Assembly (NCBI GenBank): GCA_003290165.1
Contig: QNQO01008305.1
Span: 62,001-126,000 of the forward strand
Direction: 5' to 3'
DNA length: 64,000 nucleotides
From: Berberis thunbergii
Lineage: Eukaryota > Streptophyta > Magnoliopsida > Ranunculales > Berberidaceae
This document shows positions 1 to 12,139 of the stretch, piece after piece. A program made the translations under genes and the position numbers. Position 1 is the first letter of the stretch; each line of letters begins with the position of its first letter. The notes beneath the pieces are model-generated. The model saw only the letters and a list, made by a program, of their open reading frames with translations. It was not told where the DNA came from and ran no database searches.

Positions 1-623
1 AGTAGAAGCCAGATTCTCAATTGTGTCTACACAACTTCTACTCAACTTGAGCAGAAACAAATAATTCAATAATCTTAAGTACAATTTCACACACATTAAT
101 CCTTCGTTTAGTACAAATTGTACAATTTATCAACTAAACCCTAATCATCTAAAACCTAAACTCTATCAACAATCAGCCACGCTAACTGTTCAAATATTCA
201 ATCGTTCATACTAAAATGAGCCGTTAATCAACAAACTCTGAAAGAAGCTCTATCAATCCACACAAAACTACACCTCAAAACCCTAAAAACACTTCCATAA
301 CTCATTCATCACGAAATCGAAACGAAAATCGAATCAGAAACTTCAAAACTAACAATGCAGTTCTACAACCAAAGAACCCTCCATCAAACACAACAAACGC
401 AACAAAACGAACCAAGAAATCGAAGTTTCAAACACTGATCATCCAAGAACGCATACAGAGACTTAAAAATCCAGATCTAGCAACGAATGCCTCGTAATCG
501 ATCAAGCGAAGAACATCGCAACAGCGCGAATTCATTCTGACATGTAACCATAGTACTTGAATAACAGAAACAAGTGCATGAAATCATCAAAACGCGATTG
601 AACAACGAAACCGATTGACGAAC
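1..623 (-). other. First intron / 5' region of a minus-strand gene leaving the window
   Basis: No coding exon is recognised here on either strand. On the minus strand the stretch follows a leader-type exon that ends in a CCAG|GTTCGT donor at 624, so it is read as the first intron of a gene whose body lies left of base 1. This is inference from the donor and leader only. Confidence 0.35.
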
Positions 624-803
624 CTGGATGAGTGATCGCACACTCTCTCTCGCTGCGTGTCTCGCGCGCTTTGGAGTGAAGAACGACTCGTGTTTGTGTT
701 CGTCTCCCCGAACAGCGAAGCCGCAGCGAAGTGTCTGAGACGAAAGGGAAGAACGAGTGACTGAGCATATTCAGTGGTTTTCTACATTGGGTAAATATAT
801 AGA
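624..803 (-). promoter_or_regulatory. TATA box and untranslated leader exon of a minus-strand gene
   Basis: On the minus strand an ATATATTTACCC TATA-like box (about 793-803) is followed by a CT-rich leader and then a plant-type splice donor (CCAG|GTTCGT at 624). A 78-codon open frame covers it, but its protein is low-complexity and Arg/Ser-rich and resembles no family I know, so I call it leader rather than CDS. The gene itself is not visible. Confidence 0.45.
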
Positions 804-1121
804 TTTTTCAGTTAACGCACAAAACGTGCTCCACGACTTTGGTCATCTGACTTGAAATCTTTGTAGACCAAGTTGAGTCGTTAGGCGTTCCATCCCTACC
901 GTTGGATTCGTTTACAACTCTTTGACACGTAAATCCAACCGTAGAATGCATTATTCCATTATTGTATTATATTCAATTTTTTCATCTTTTTTTTGGTTTA
1001 TTAAGACTCACCGTCAATGACGGAGCCAGGATTTTTGTTGAGGGGGGGCAAAGTGATGTCATAATTAATTAAATATAATATAAAAATTAATTACTTTAAC
1101 ATGAAATTTTTTTTAAATCCG

Positions 1122-1272
1122 AAATTCTTCCTGGCTTGGAAAAACCGGCGAGGTTGCTGCCTGGGGTTAACAACCTTTTTGGAAAAGGTGTTTAAAGAGG
1201 GGGGGCAAAAAAATTTTAACAGGGGGGCCCCAGGCAGCAAACCAATCAGGGGGACCCAGGCCATGTAGAATT
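1122..1272. mobile_element. MITE copy 1 with AATTCT...CTGGCTTGG inverted ends
   Basis: The first about 38 bases (AATTCTTCCTGGCTTGG...GCTGCCTGGGG) are an imperfect inverted copy of the last about 38 (CCCCAGGCAGC...AGGCCATGTAGAATT). A related copy lies at 1655-1808. It has no coding capacity. The superfamily is not assigned because no clear target duplication is seen. Confidence 0.65.
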
Positions 1273-1654
1273 ACTACTATATTCATTGATTACTACTATA
1301 GCAAAAAGGGGAGTACAACAAAGACAGTCATTGAAGATGATTACTACTTATAGAAACACAACAGAAGAGAAGGGTTTGAATCGTTGATTACTACTACATG
1401 AAGAAAAGGAGGAAGAGATTGAGTTGCTTACAATTTTTTTTGTGGAGATGACCAATACAGTGATTAATGAAGGCACCTGGTACCTAGAAGAAGAAGAATA
1501 AGGTGGTTTGGATCCTACTGAATCTTGTGAAGATGAGCTCAAATAACTCAATAGTTATAGATCTTTGAAGATGATGAAATATAGGGGTTTCCCTCATCTT
1601 ATCCAATCGATGGAGTGTGAAGAAGAAACTGTGGATTTTGGTTTCTTTGAGGAG

Positions 1655-1808
1655 CAATTCTAGCTGGCTTGGGAAACCAGCCTGGTCCCTGCCTGAGGGG
1701 CGAAAATACATTTTTGCCCCCCTCTTTAAAACACATTTTTGGAGTATGTGCTTAAAGAGGGCGGGCAGGCAGGGAAACCACGCTAGTTTCCCAGGTCCGC
1801 TAGAATTT
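1655..1808. mobile_element. MITE copy 2 of the same family
   Basis: Long imperfect terminal inverted repeats start AATTCTAGC at both ends and run into ...CCTGCCTG / CAGGCAGG.... The size matches copy 1 at 1122-1272. Both sit inside the hAT-type element. Confidence 0.65.
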
Positions 1809-2143
1809 CTGGTCTTTGAGAGATTTGAAGGATTTAACCTCTATCTCTAACTCTAAAAGTAGAGTTTGAATTTGATATAAAGAAGAGCAAATTAAAAACT
1901 AATTGGGAGACAAATAAATTATTAGAAAAAAAAAATCTCAAAAGTAAGTGGGGGCAAACTTGCCCCACCTGAATCCGTGCCTGTCCACAAACCTGCATAC
2001 ATAAATTAATCAAACCAACCATATCATGCAGGCCAAAACAAAATTTGTGACATCAACCAAACTGAAACACTAACATTACTAGTTAAAGCGATTCAATATA
2101 CATCATCGTTACTACTACTATCGAAACCAAATCGAACGGATGC

Positions 2144-2287
2144 TCACTGCGCCACCTCGATGGGTGCCATCTCAACAGCGGGCCCAGTGGCAGCCTCTTT
2201 ACGGTCAAAGACCTTCGCAATCTTTTCAATGGGTATCAAAGGCAGATAAGCTGAGTCCCCATAGCCACTTTTAGGGATTTGGGGTAT

Positions 2288-2290
<3 letters not shown>
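2144..2290 (-). pseudogene. Orphan 3'-terminal coding exon of an unrecognised gene
   Basis: The minus strand reads as about 48 codons of ordinary-looking protein ending in a TGA at 2144-2146, with segments such as YGDSAYLPLIPIEKIAKVFD and AAEMAPIEV-like acidic/hydrophobic text (PAVEMAPIEVAQ at the end). The following sequence (down to about 1983) looks like a 3' UTR. Immediately upstream in the gene's direction is a 32-base homopolymer (T on the minus strand) and then a hAT terminus, so the rest of the gene is absent. I do not recognise the protein family. It is either a host gene tail truncated by transposon insertion or a fragment captured by the hAT element. Confidence 0.45.

Positions 2291-2291
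<1 letters not shown>

Positions 2292-2323
<32 letters not shown>
2292..2323. repeat. Poly(A) homopolymer, 32 bases
   Basis: An uninterrupted A tract lies between the orphan exon and the right terminus of a hAT-type element. Confidence 0.95.
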
Positions 2324-2328
<5 letters not shown>

Positions 2329-2540
2329 CAAAAAGTCAGTGGGGGTACTCGCCCCTACGTGGCTCGTGAGTCACCGTGTATTTCATTGGTGACATTTTTT
2401 CTCCTAGGAATGTCGAACATGGTCGCATGTAATTTTACATGTTAAGCTAAGTTTGAAATAGGAGTCCAGTGCATGTATAGTGGTGCATGATGAGAAGTAC
2501 CTACTGCTACTATCTGCTACTATATGATGAAAGAGTCAGT

Positions 2541-2679
2541 CTAACTATCCAGGGAATGGGCGAGGGAAGACCCTCCATTCTCTCGTGATGTGTGCAGAGG
2601 AGGGAAGGCATGCATTGCAAGGGAAATGGAGGGCCCTCCCTCCCTCACTGGTTTCCTCGCCCATTTCTTCGACGGTTAG
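2541..2679. mobile_element. Short MITE / foldback element
   Basis: CTAACTATCCAGGGAATGGG at the left is inverted at the right (CCCATTTCTTCGACGGTTAG). The arms enclose GGGCGAGG / CCTCGCCC and GGGCCCTCC-type sequence. No coding potential and no clear target duplication. Confidence 0.5.
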
Positions 2680-4394
2680 AATTTTCCATTATGAAAATTC
2701 ACTCCCGCAACAGTAAAATGCAGGTGTCCTTGCCAATTTTCGAAATGTCAAAACTGCCCGTGTCTAATAACCCAACGTGCCCTCTCCCCCTCTCTTATCG
2801 CAGTCTGTCCTCCCTCACAACTTCAAAACCATCCAGCCCCTCCCTTCCTCCAATCTCACTAGATCTCCTAGCACCCTTGTTCATTTCCCTTCAACCCTAA
2901 CACTTCATTTTTGGGTTCCTCTCACAAGCTCTTCTCAAGCTTTGCGACAGTAGCATGCATGCATCCTCACAAGGGATCTTCTTCCTCACAGTAGTGTTTT
3001 AAGTTGTACAACCACGTATAATTAGTTGATACATTTGTCGATAACTACACAATCAATTCAATTTTAAACTCACTGCCATGTACATTTGGGGAAAGTATTT
3101 CTCCAATTGATTCAGTTTAGACTCATTGGTGGGGTTTTAGATTTGATTTTGACATGGACTTTTGGAAGAATAGAAAAAGTAGAATGTAATAGTATTGGTT
3201 TAGTTTACTCTAATTATGGGATTCATAGAAGATACTGAACTTGGGTCTGGGGGTTTCAAATAGAGAAAAGAAACAGAGAGTGTGGGTTTGGGGGTGGGGG
3301 TGGGGGTGGTGGATCTGCCTCAAGATTTGCACTACTCAATACAAATGGGTAATTTATGAGGTAACTGATAAACATGAGTTAAATAATTGAAAGTCAGTTT
3401 CTTAAGGCGATAAAGTGTTTACAAATTTTTCGAAGAAAACGGCTTGGGTTTTGCTTAAATGGGTTGAACTAGATACAAATTGAGTTTGTTTGGAATTTTC
3501 TCCATTGATTTGATCAATATATCATCGTGCTTTCAAGTCCTTTATACGATTAAATTTTTTTTACAGAGATACATTGTAAAAAGTAATTGATAAATCACCA
3601 AAGCCTCTACTTTTATTATCCATGTTTAAATACGTGAATTTTATATAATTGTACATTGTATGTGGGTTTACAATCTTGGTGACCAATCATTAAAATTAAA
3701 ATTAAAATATCAGAAATTAAAAAATATATTTTTTAGCTAGAGACGACAAAGGGTTTTGTTGGAGAGTGTCGAAGGCACAACTCAACATCAACTTTATAAT
3801 GAAAATTTACTACTGTAATAGTGACTGACGTGTCATGCTCGACTTTTGCTTCCAGGAATGCTCTTCAAACTCTCTTCTATTTACGTGCTTTTGATATTGG
3901 CACATAATTTGGTATCAAAGGTGTAAATTTAATATAGCAAACATACTATGAAATTTTCCATTTTTTTTACACACCCACATCGTTCATGAGTCATGTCATC
4001 AAGAGCAACAACATTTTATATAGGGAGTGATTTCCTAAATTAATCTTACCCTAATACTTTCCATTTTTATATCCTCTTCTAATTTTCATCTCTCGTTTTC
4101 CCCCTTTATCCAACAAAGTAATTGATGCATGTGAATATACATTTCTCTATCAAATTAGAATACCTCTAGCCAAATTCACTAGCATTTTCATTTGCATTAG
4201 AAAATCAGGATTTTGCAACTAGGTTTTACAACCAAAGTGAAATAGCGTGATCTTGAAAGAATGATGAAATTTTCAAATGTTTATGTGTATTTTGAGGTTG
4301 TAAAAAATCCGGTGATGATACCACATCAACTTGGTTGCAGAATCTGGTTCCCTAATCTCACTCTTGAATTCTTAAAAAATTGAAACACTGAATA
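2680..4394. other. Intergenic, no supported gene
   Basis: Pyrimidine-rich sequence at 2780-2900 and a (GGGGGT)n-like stretch near 3290-3312 are the only structure. No family-like ORF is seen. The 102-codon open frame at 2592-2900 begins inside the MITE and is not conserved-looking. Confidence 0.5.
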
Positions 4395-4426
4395 AACGCG
4401 CACGTAAAGCGCATCGACACCCTAGT
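4395..4426 (+). mobile_element. Helitron-like 3' terminus (short)
   Basis: ACGCGCACGTAAAGCGCATCG is followed by CCTAG|T. The same GCGCACGTAGAGCRC...CTAG|T ending recurs at 54430-54457 and 54872-54900. A GC-rich short foldback just before CTAG and a following T is the Helitron 3' signature. No 5' TC end was found. Confidence 0.35.
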
Positions 4427-6006
4427 GCTTTTAACAAAAATATTTGACATTCAAGCTCTTATTGATTTTTTTTATTAAAACATATATATCGAGCAAAATT
4501 TTTAACAATTTAATGAGGACATGTCAAAACCTCATCGCATTAACGATATTCTCTATTATATTATTTTTTAAAATTTTACAAATCGTCATTAAGCTATGTT
4601 AGCATTGAAGAATATGATGACTAGAATATCATATTCAAACACAATGAAAAGATAAAACAAAATAATTAATGATGTACCTATTGAGAGAAATGCCTGGATA
4701 CATACACAATTTTTTTTTTTTTTTTTCATGTATGGTACTGGTACATTTTTAAAAATAAATCATCCAATACCCTCCAACTTACCACTTCATATATATAAAG
4801 TTACCATGGCGATGGCGTGATAAAAGTTATCACTTGCTTAGTTACTCTCTTGACATTTAAAAGTCACCACTCACTTAAATTACAAACCAAATTCACAAAA
4901 AAATTTAAGGCTTCAAACCTGAAGTTACTCAGTTGCATAGAAGAAATTTCAAAAATATTAAAATATATAAAACTTTTGAAGAAATTAAATGATTTCATAG
5001 ATATCGAGTAGGCCATGCCATATTGATTACCCTGACCATAAATTTGGTACATTCAACATCCATTACGTGCATCTACGTAGATTACATGTGAATCTGATTA
5101 CTCAAACCATTGATAAAAATAAAAAATAAAAAAAGTGTTTTCTAGGTATTAATAGCGGGATACTTTGTATTGTTTCGTACAATAGTTGAATATATCATGA
5201 TAGATTTAGATATCTGATATTTTCACGTAAAATTAATAGGAATGCTTTGGTACATGTAGTAGCCTTAATGCATCGTGCATTAAGTACAATATCTACAAAG
5301 TAACATTTCTTTTTCAATTACAAATCGGTTTAATTGCACAACATATACGTACCAACATGAAGTTATGAGCTATGACTTTAATTACTCTATGATTCACCTA
5401 TCAATAATATACCTCTAACTCTAATATTCAACATTCATAGCCAAAACATCAAATCTCTTCGGCAAATTGTTCAACACACACATATACACCTTCCTTCAAT
5501 TTTCAATACCTTTCTTTTGGAATTGCCTCAAGTATCTCTTTAAATCTAGGGATATCAGAGACCAGGACCAGCACCGAAAATGCTTCCTACCTTAGGACAT
5601 CATAAACAACAACACATAGTTCTTGGATATGGTCACAGAGTGTCATCAAACAAAATTGACGGGATTGAAAGGAGATCATCATGCATGTTATCTCTTTTTA
5701 GGTTGATTTTTAGGAGGGTGACATCTTTTTTATGGGTTTAATCCTTCAATATGGTTACGTTGCATAGGATATGGATTGAGTTGTGGTAGAGCTTCGCCTC
5801 AGCCAAGAACGGATAATAAAAAAATCGAAGTATAAATCTAGTCCATGCTCAAAACAAACTCGTGCGTAAAGAAGTATAGTTACGAAATACCAAATCATGG
5901 CAATGGAGCATGAAATGATAAGCGCTTTGAGTGTGATTCCAATAAGGATACTTAAAAGACGCAATTCTCACATAATCCCAAACAACCCTCAATAACAGAC
6001 TCTTAT
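4427..6006. other. Intergenic, no supported gene
   Basis: AT-rich sequence with stretches resembling the dispersed repeat at 8720-8990 (ACTCACTTAAATTAC followed by CAAATTCACAAAA near 4870-4905). No gene is recognised. Confidence 0.4.
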
Positions 6007-6244
6007 CATTACACCAAAAATACCCATCAGCAACGGTTTTGAACCGTAGGGGTAACCCATTGTCACGGCTTAGAGACGTGGGCTGTAGAGGCGTCGCTAA
6101 ATCCCCAGTAACAGCTAAAAACAGTGGCAAAACATATTAGCAACAGTTTTATGCTCGAGGACAGTTGATGATTTAGCCACGGTTATAAACATATTGACCA
6201 CGGTTTTTGTTTTGTTCTGTCTCAGATATTTTGTTAATTGTACC

Positions 6245-6500
6245 AGATTTTGAGTCCTCCAATTCTATGACCTGCATAGAAGGTTCAACTTGATCTCTTG
6301 TGTCATCATCCTACGAATTAACCCGATCACATGTTACTAAACTAACAAAGTATAGAACCATCAAAAACATAGAAAACAAATAAACTCACATCAGTAGGTT
6401 TATAACTTGTAATCGAGCACTGTGATGTTGATATTGAGCATTCTGACGTTGATGCAACCTCCACAATGTCATTTTGCATCTTTGATAAGTCAATGATTAT
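6245..6500 (-). pseudogene. Unidentified coding-like segments inside the CACTA element
   Basis: Downstream of the E2 fragment, minus-strand reading gives two short stretches of natural-looking protein (IIDLSKMQNDIVEVASTSEC at about 6450-6500 and DDTRDQVEPSMQVIELEDSK near 6265-6310), separated by stops. They could be the element's own ORF remains or a third captured gene. I do not recognise them. Confidence 0.3.
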
Positions 6501-6511
6501 ATCAGTTGTTG

Positions 6512-6676
<165 letters not shown>

Positions 6677-6790
6677 CTACATTGATTCTTTATTTAGGGG
6701 AAGCTAGACCAATATCTCTGAGACAAAATCCATGATCACCATGCGTCAAGTAAAAGCAATGCCAGTATCTGGAAAGCCACTTACACACAC

Positions 6791-7860
<1,070 letters not shown>

Positions 7861-8030
7861 TGTGGCTAATCTTCTCTTCTCCTCTACAGTACTGGATTGA
7901 AATCACTTGCAATCTTCCATTAACTCTCTCTGAAGCTCTCTCAAGCTCCTCGATCTCTCCTCTGCGCCAAACCAGAGGTCGCAAACTCTAAACTGCGCAA
8001 ATCTCTTTTTTTTCGCAAACCCTAAAAGAG
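7861..8030 (-). promoter_or_regulatory. RPL24 leader and promoter captured with the gene, including telo-box
   Basis: Upstream of the RPL24 ATG (minus strand) is a CT-rich leader and AAACCCTAAAA at 8017-8026. That is a telo-box, the interstitial telomere motif typical of plant ribosomal-protein promoters. It lies just inside the CACTA subterminal repeats, so the element appears to have taken the promoter along with exons 1-4. Confidence 0.6.
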
Positions 8031-8420
8031 AGAGAGAGAGAGGTCGAAAACTGACATATTCAAACCTCTTTCGCAATGACCTAAATCAGCGTCAAATTCG
8101 TTTTTCCCCAATTTTTTTCGCCAAAGCGCGAAACCCGTTTTCGCCGGAGCGCGAAACTCCACTCTCCAAATCACTCGCCAGAGCATGGCATGTGCAAAAC
8201 TATTTTGTTTAGCAACAGCTTTGGCCATTGCTAATTATAGCCACGGTTTTTTGCCATGGCTAATGCACCCATGGTTTAGAGCCGTGGCCAATTATTTTTA
8301 TAGCCACGGTTTTAGGCCGTTGGCCACGCTATCCACGGTTTTTTATCGTGGCAAATAAACCAACGGTTTAGAGCCGTAACCATATCAGTGTAGCTAAACA
8401 GGCCTTTTGGTGTAGTGTAT

Positions 8421-8884
8421 CATGTAAAATGTACTTAACTATGGTAAGTGTTGAAAGGCAATAAGTAAATATGCACACGTTGCACATCTCTTGTCCAAAA
8501 CTTTGTATCTTGCATTTCCATCATATCTATAAATCTACCCTCCTATGTATAAATACCCTTGCCTGGTCTGGTATGAAGTATGAGTTGCTTGCATTCTTTG
8601 TATGCATATTCTTTAAATCCATTATCTATTTCTAAATAACTCTTGCAATGCTCATAAAGAGTTTATTTATACCATGAAATTTCCCATATTGCCATGTCAT
8701 TATCAGTGTATGGATTAGTAATTAGAGAAATACTTTAGCATGTACTCCAACTAATTTGGATGTATGGTACATCCACAAAAAGTTACCACTCAATATACGT
8801 GAATTTAATACTTGATTATCATTGGATAAAATTTACCACTCACTTAATTACTAACATGTCAAATAAAATAAAAGTTACTACTCA
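8421..8884. other. Intergenic, dispersed-repeat sequence
   Basis: No gene. Sequence near 8760-8900 resembles the stretches at 4740-4910 and 10110-10190 (GTTACCACTCA, ACTCACTTAAATTACCAAC), suggesting an unnamed dispersed repeat. Confidence 0.4.
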
Positions 8885-10600
8885 CTTAAATTACCAACAA
8901 AATTCACAAAAGTTTTCACTCTTAACACTGTAAGTTATACAAATGCACCATACATCCAAAACACTTTGGTGCATAAAAGATATTGCTAGTTGAGCTTTAG
9001 TTGCTCTTTGATCCGGTGGCATGATAGTTTGCAATTTTAATTTGGCTCCGAAGCTAAGGTTGTCCAGCTAGAACATTTAAATTTGAACTTGTTTCCATTT
9101 TTTTCCTATAAAATCAATATTTTTGCTTTTCATGTTAACTTTTGGTGAAAAAAAGAAGTGCAAAATTGTTGGGTAAAATTATAAAGTTCCACCATAAAAT
9201 TTTTAATATATTTTTTATAATGACCTCAATCTCGTCGCGATCCTGTCCCATCTCGTCCCGATTTTTTTGGATTCTTTTGAATTAATCAAACTCATCCCAA
9301 TCTCGTCCCATCCCGATCTTGAATAGGATGGGATCAAGATGAAGATTTATTAATTTAATCCAACTACTATTCTAAAGGAAATTTTATGATGTGTTGAAAT
9401 AAATTAAAACATTTATTGTTTGAAAACTTGCTTTATTTGATATTGTATGTTTAGATAGAAACTTTAGTTTGAATATTTTAGGTCAAATAAAACCCATGAA
9501 AATTTATGCTTAGTTCACATTTTTTAGATTGGTTATAGGACAATTATTCTTGTTTAAAATAAAGACAAATGATAGAATGATTTTGTTTTGCACTATGAAT
9601 TATGTAGTTGGAAATTTGGTCAATGAGCAATATTTTTATTTCTGAACTTATATTAAGACATTTTGAGAACTTATATCATACATAAAAGATACAATTAGGA
9701 GTAATTTGAGATGAAATTTTATATTGTTATGATGAAAGTGTACATAAATGAGGTATTATTGGTGTGTGAGCAATGTGATGTGAATTTTTTTTGTTATTCT
9801 TCATTGAAAGACTATTGAATACATGTTCATCTCGTCCTGTCCCATCCCGAACCCGTTTGGGATGGGACGAGGTCAGGATGAGGTCTATCCCATCCCGATC
9901 CAGAATGAACGGGATGGGATAGGGATGACGTCCATCCTGTCCCATACCCACCCCTACTCAAGTATGATTATTATACTGTAATTGAATATTAGAAATGTTA
10001 TATGAATTATATTTTGACCAAGTTTCAGACTTTCAGTATTGTAAACTACACCTTTGAAGAGCATATGCATCAACAAAGTCCAAAGAAGCAACATTAAATT
10101 TTCATGGCTACTAACTAAAATTACCAACCAAATTCACAAAAGTTCTCACTCTTAACATTGTAAGTTATACGGATGCACCACATCCAGAACACTTTGGTGT
10201 ATTAAAGATCTTGCTAGTTAGTTGCTATTTGATCTGATATCATGATAGTTTGCAATTTTAGTTTGGCTCTGAAGCTAATGTTGTCCAACTAGAACATTCA
10301 AAGTTGAACATGTTTCCATTTTGTCCTAGAAAATCAGTGTTTTTGCTTTTCATGTTTAACTTTTGGTGAAAAAAAGAAGTCCAAAATTGTTGGGTAAAAT
10401 TATAAAGTGACCTCAAAATTTTTAATATATATTTTTATAATGATCTCAACTTCTGATTATTATACTGTAATTGAATATTAGAAATGTTACATCAATTATA
10501 TTTTGACCCAGTTTCAGTATTGTAAACTACACCTCTGAGAGCATTTTCATTAGCAAAGTCCAAAGAAGCAACATTGATTTTTCATGGCTGTCTGATAAAC
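8885..10600 (+). repeat. Direct tandem duplication of about 0.5 kb, first copy split by a hAT
   Basis: Copy A is 8885-9229 plus 9957-10110; copy B is about 10113-10590. Both contain, in order, AAATTCACAAAAGTT, TGCTAGTT, CATGATAGTTTGCAATTTTA, AACTTTTGGTGAAAAAAAGA, GATTATTATACTGTAATTGA and AAAGTCCAAAGAAGCAACAT, with many substitutions between copies. Copy A is interrupted by the element at 9230-9956; copy B shows the uninterrupted sequence. Confidence 0.75.
9230..9956. mobile_element. hAT-like non-autonomous element
   Basis: The right end, read inverted, is TAGGGGTGGGTATGGGACAGG, and the left end has the inverted counterpart CCTGTCCCATCTCGTCCC. CTCAA flanks both sides, and copy B of the surrounding duplication shows the empty site. 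No coding potential. Confidence 0.65.
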
Positions 10601-10762
10601 TACGCTGGGAGCATCTTCATCAGCAGAAGCCAAAGAAAAACTACGCTGGTGCAAAAAAGGAAGAAGTGCATAGCATAATACACATTTTCAAATGTGGGGT
10701 TACTTGGCGGGCTGCTAAAATTTGCAAATTTATTAGCTAGCTTCACGGTCCATTACAACAGT

Positions 10763-10860
10763 GCCACGTGGCAAACGTGAACCCCCCCCCCCAAAAAAAA
10801 AAAAACAACGTGAGTCTGTCTATAAATACCCAAACCTCCTCTCTACTCTCCTCAAGATTC
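10763..10860 (+). promoter_or_regulatory. Promoter with palindromic G-box and TATA box
   Basis: GCCACGTGGC at 10763-10772 is a perfect G-box/ABRE palindrome, with a second ACGTG just after it. TATAAATACC starts at 10821, about 60 bases before the ATG at 10881. G-boxes bind bZIP and bHLH factors, so light or ABA control is plausible but unproven. Confidence 0.65.
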
Positions 10861-10880
10861 GAGAGTGAGTTGAGCGCGAA

Positions 10881-10980
10881 ATGGAACCTTCGAAATTGAT
10901 CGTCGCTGTGTCGTCTCCATCAGAAACCCTAGCTCTTCAATCTACAGAAACTGAAGCTCAGACTGCAAATCTTCTCGTCA
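10881..10980 (+). CDS. Exon 1 of a short unrecognised gene
   Basis: An ATG 60 bases after a TATA box opens 33 codons (MEPSKLIVAVSSPSETLALQ, then STETEAQTANLLV) and ends in a donor, GTCA|GTAAAA. One base is left over, which joins in frame to the exon at 22627-22733. The spliced product would be about 68 residues, Ser/Thr-rich at the start and acidic at the end, with no domain that I recognise. The intron contains a 10.9-kb retrotransposon and a 393-bp hAT MITE. A longer gene with further exons beyond 22.73 kb is equally possible. Confidence 0.5.
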
Positions 10981-11117
10981 GTAAAAACTCCTCTTCTCAA
11001 TTATTCACAATCTCCTCTTGTTACTCAGTTTCTCCATGTTTCATTTCATCGATTCGGTTCGAACCTTTAGCGATTCTTGCAAAATCTGTGAAAATTACAT
11101 TTAATAGCCTTTTCAGT

Positions 11118-11175
11118 TGAAGATTTTGAGCAATTCAACTCGTTTTCAACAAGAAATAGAAGTTAATGATGAATA
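11118..11175 (+). pseudogene. Decayed duplicate of the second exon
   Basis: CTTTTCAG|TTGAAGATTTTGAGCAATTC closely parallels TTTTTAG|TTGATGATTTTGAGCGGTTC at 22621-22646, and similarity continues about 110 bases. Here an extra base shifts the frame into TAA TGA TGA, so this copy cannot encode the second exon's peptide. The upstream intron sequence (GATTCT...TGTGAAAAT) is also duplicated at about 11676-11700. Confidence 0.55.
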
Positions 11176-11267
11176 TGTTTCACAGATAATGCTCTTTATT
11201 TTGAATCACTGTGGATCTCTATTGAGCGATATTGTTTTCATGTTTCACTTTAGCGTTTGGTTTAAGC

Positions 11268-11660
11268 TAGGGTTGAAAACCGAACCGACCTAGGTCGGTT
11301 TTAAAATTTTCAAACCGAAACCGAACCGACCATTAACAAAACCGAACCGATTCTAATTTATGCAAACCGTAACCGAACCGAACCGACTAAAATCTAACCA
11401 AAACCAAAAAAAAACCGAATCGACTGACTATTTTAAACATATTATATTATTTATATATAAAATATATATTATTTATTATATATATTCGGTCGGTTCGGTT
11501 TGGTCGGTTAAAATCACATAGAAACCGAAAATCGAACCGACCACTTCGGCTTTGAATTTTTTAAAACCGAAACAGATCCGAATTTAAACCGAACCAATAG
11601 GTTCGATTTTGATCGGTTCGGTCTGTTTAGTCGGTTTGATCGGTTTTTTGTTCAGCCCTA
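11268..11660. mobile_element. 393-bp hAT MITE (TAGGGTTGAAAACCG family)
   Basis: Ends are TAGGGTTGAAAACCG and its inverted counterpart TTTTTTGTTCAGCCCTA. Perfect 8-bp target duplications GTTTAAGC lie at 11260-11267 and 11661-11668. The interior is built of repeated ACCGAACCGA / TCGGTTCGGT. A second copy of the same length is at 31781-32173. Confidence 0.92.
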
Positions 11661-11700
11661 GTTTAAGCCTTCATCGATTCTCATAAATTATGTGAAAATC

Positions 11701-12045
11701 TGTCATGATTGGAAGGAATTACAACAGATTCTGAGTTGGCGCAAAAACAGAAAGGAATTAAAAGAAACAAATTCAAAAATGGGAGGGAAAGGATAGTTTG
11801 GTAACTTTCTCATTGTTAGTTAGAGGATCACATGGGATATAGAGGTGTTCCTCTAGTATTGGCATAAATGAAAATTCTGTTATAGCTATTGCCTTTAAAT
11901 AAAGTAAGAGAGGAGAGCAGAGCTCAATATGTAAAAACCAGTCAGTTCCGAGGCTCCAATTCGAAAGGATTGTGAGATTTGTTTTTGTTCTTGCCTATCA
12001 ATAGAATTTCCATTCTTTCAGTCTATTAAATCAAGGGTTGTGACA
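11701..12045 (+). repeat. 5' LTR of outer chromovirus
   Basis: TG...CA termini. Followed two bases later by the primer-binding site TGGTATCAGAGC at 12048-12059. Confidence 0.95.
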
Positions 12046-12139
12046 TTTGGTATCAGAGCTTCACTCGATCCAACCCACTACCATGGAAACTAGGGCCAAA
12101 GATATCGAAAATTTTATGAAGGAGACGAGGAAGGTTTAG

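Larger units (their letters stand above)
1015..2369. mobile_element. hAT-type non-autonomous element(s) with CAATGACGGAGCC terminus
   Basis: The left end CAATGACGGAGCCAGG matches the terminal inverted repeats of the elements at 50494-52577 and 59866-60762. Two right ends of the same family are present, at about 1935-1982 and 2315-2369, each with the AAAAGT(C/A)AGTGGGGGC signature. The outer right end is followed by GTCACCGT (2370-2377) and the left end is preceded by CTCACCGT (1007-1014). That is an 8-bp duplication with one mismatch, as expected for hAT. One element could therefore span 1015-2369 and enclose a second, or 1015-1982 is one element and 2292-2369 a fragment of another. Confidence 0.6.

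Noticed and set aside
2592..2900. 102-codon plus-strand frame
   Set aside because: Starts inside a MITE and continues through pyrimidine-rich DNA; no protein family features.
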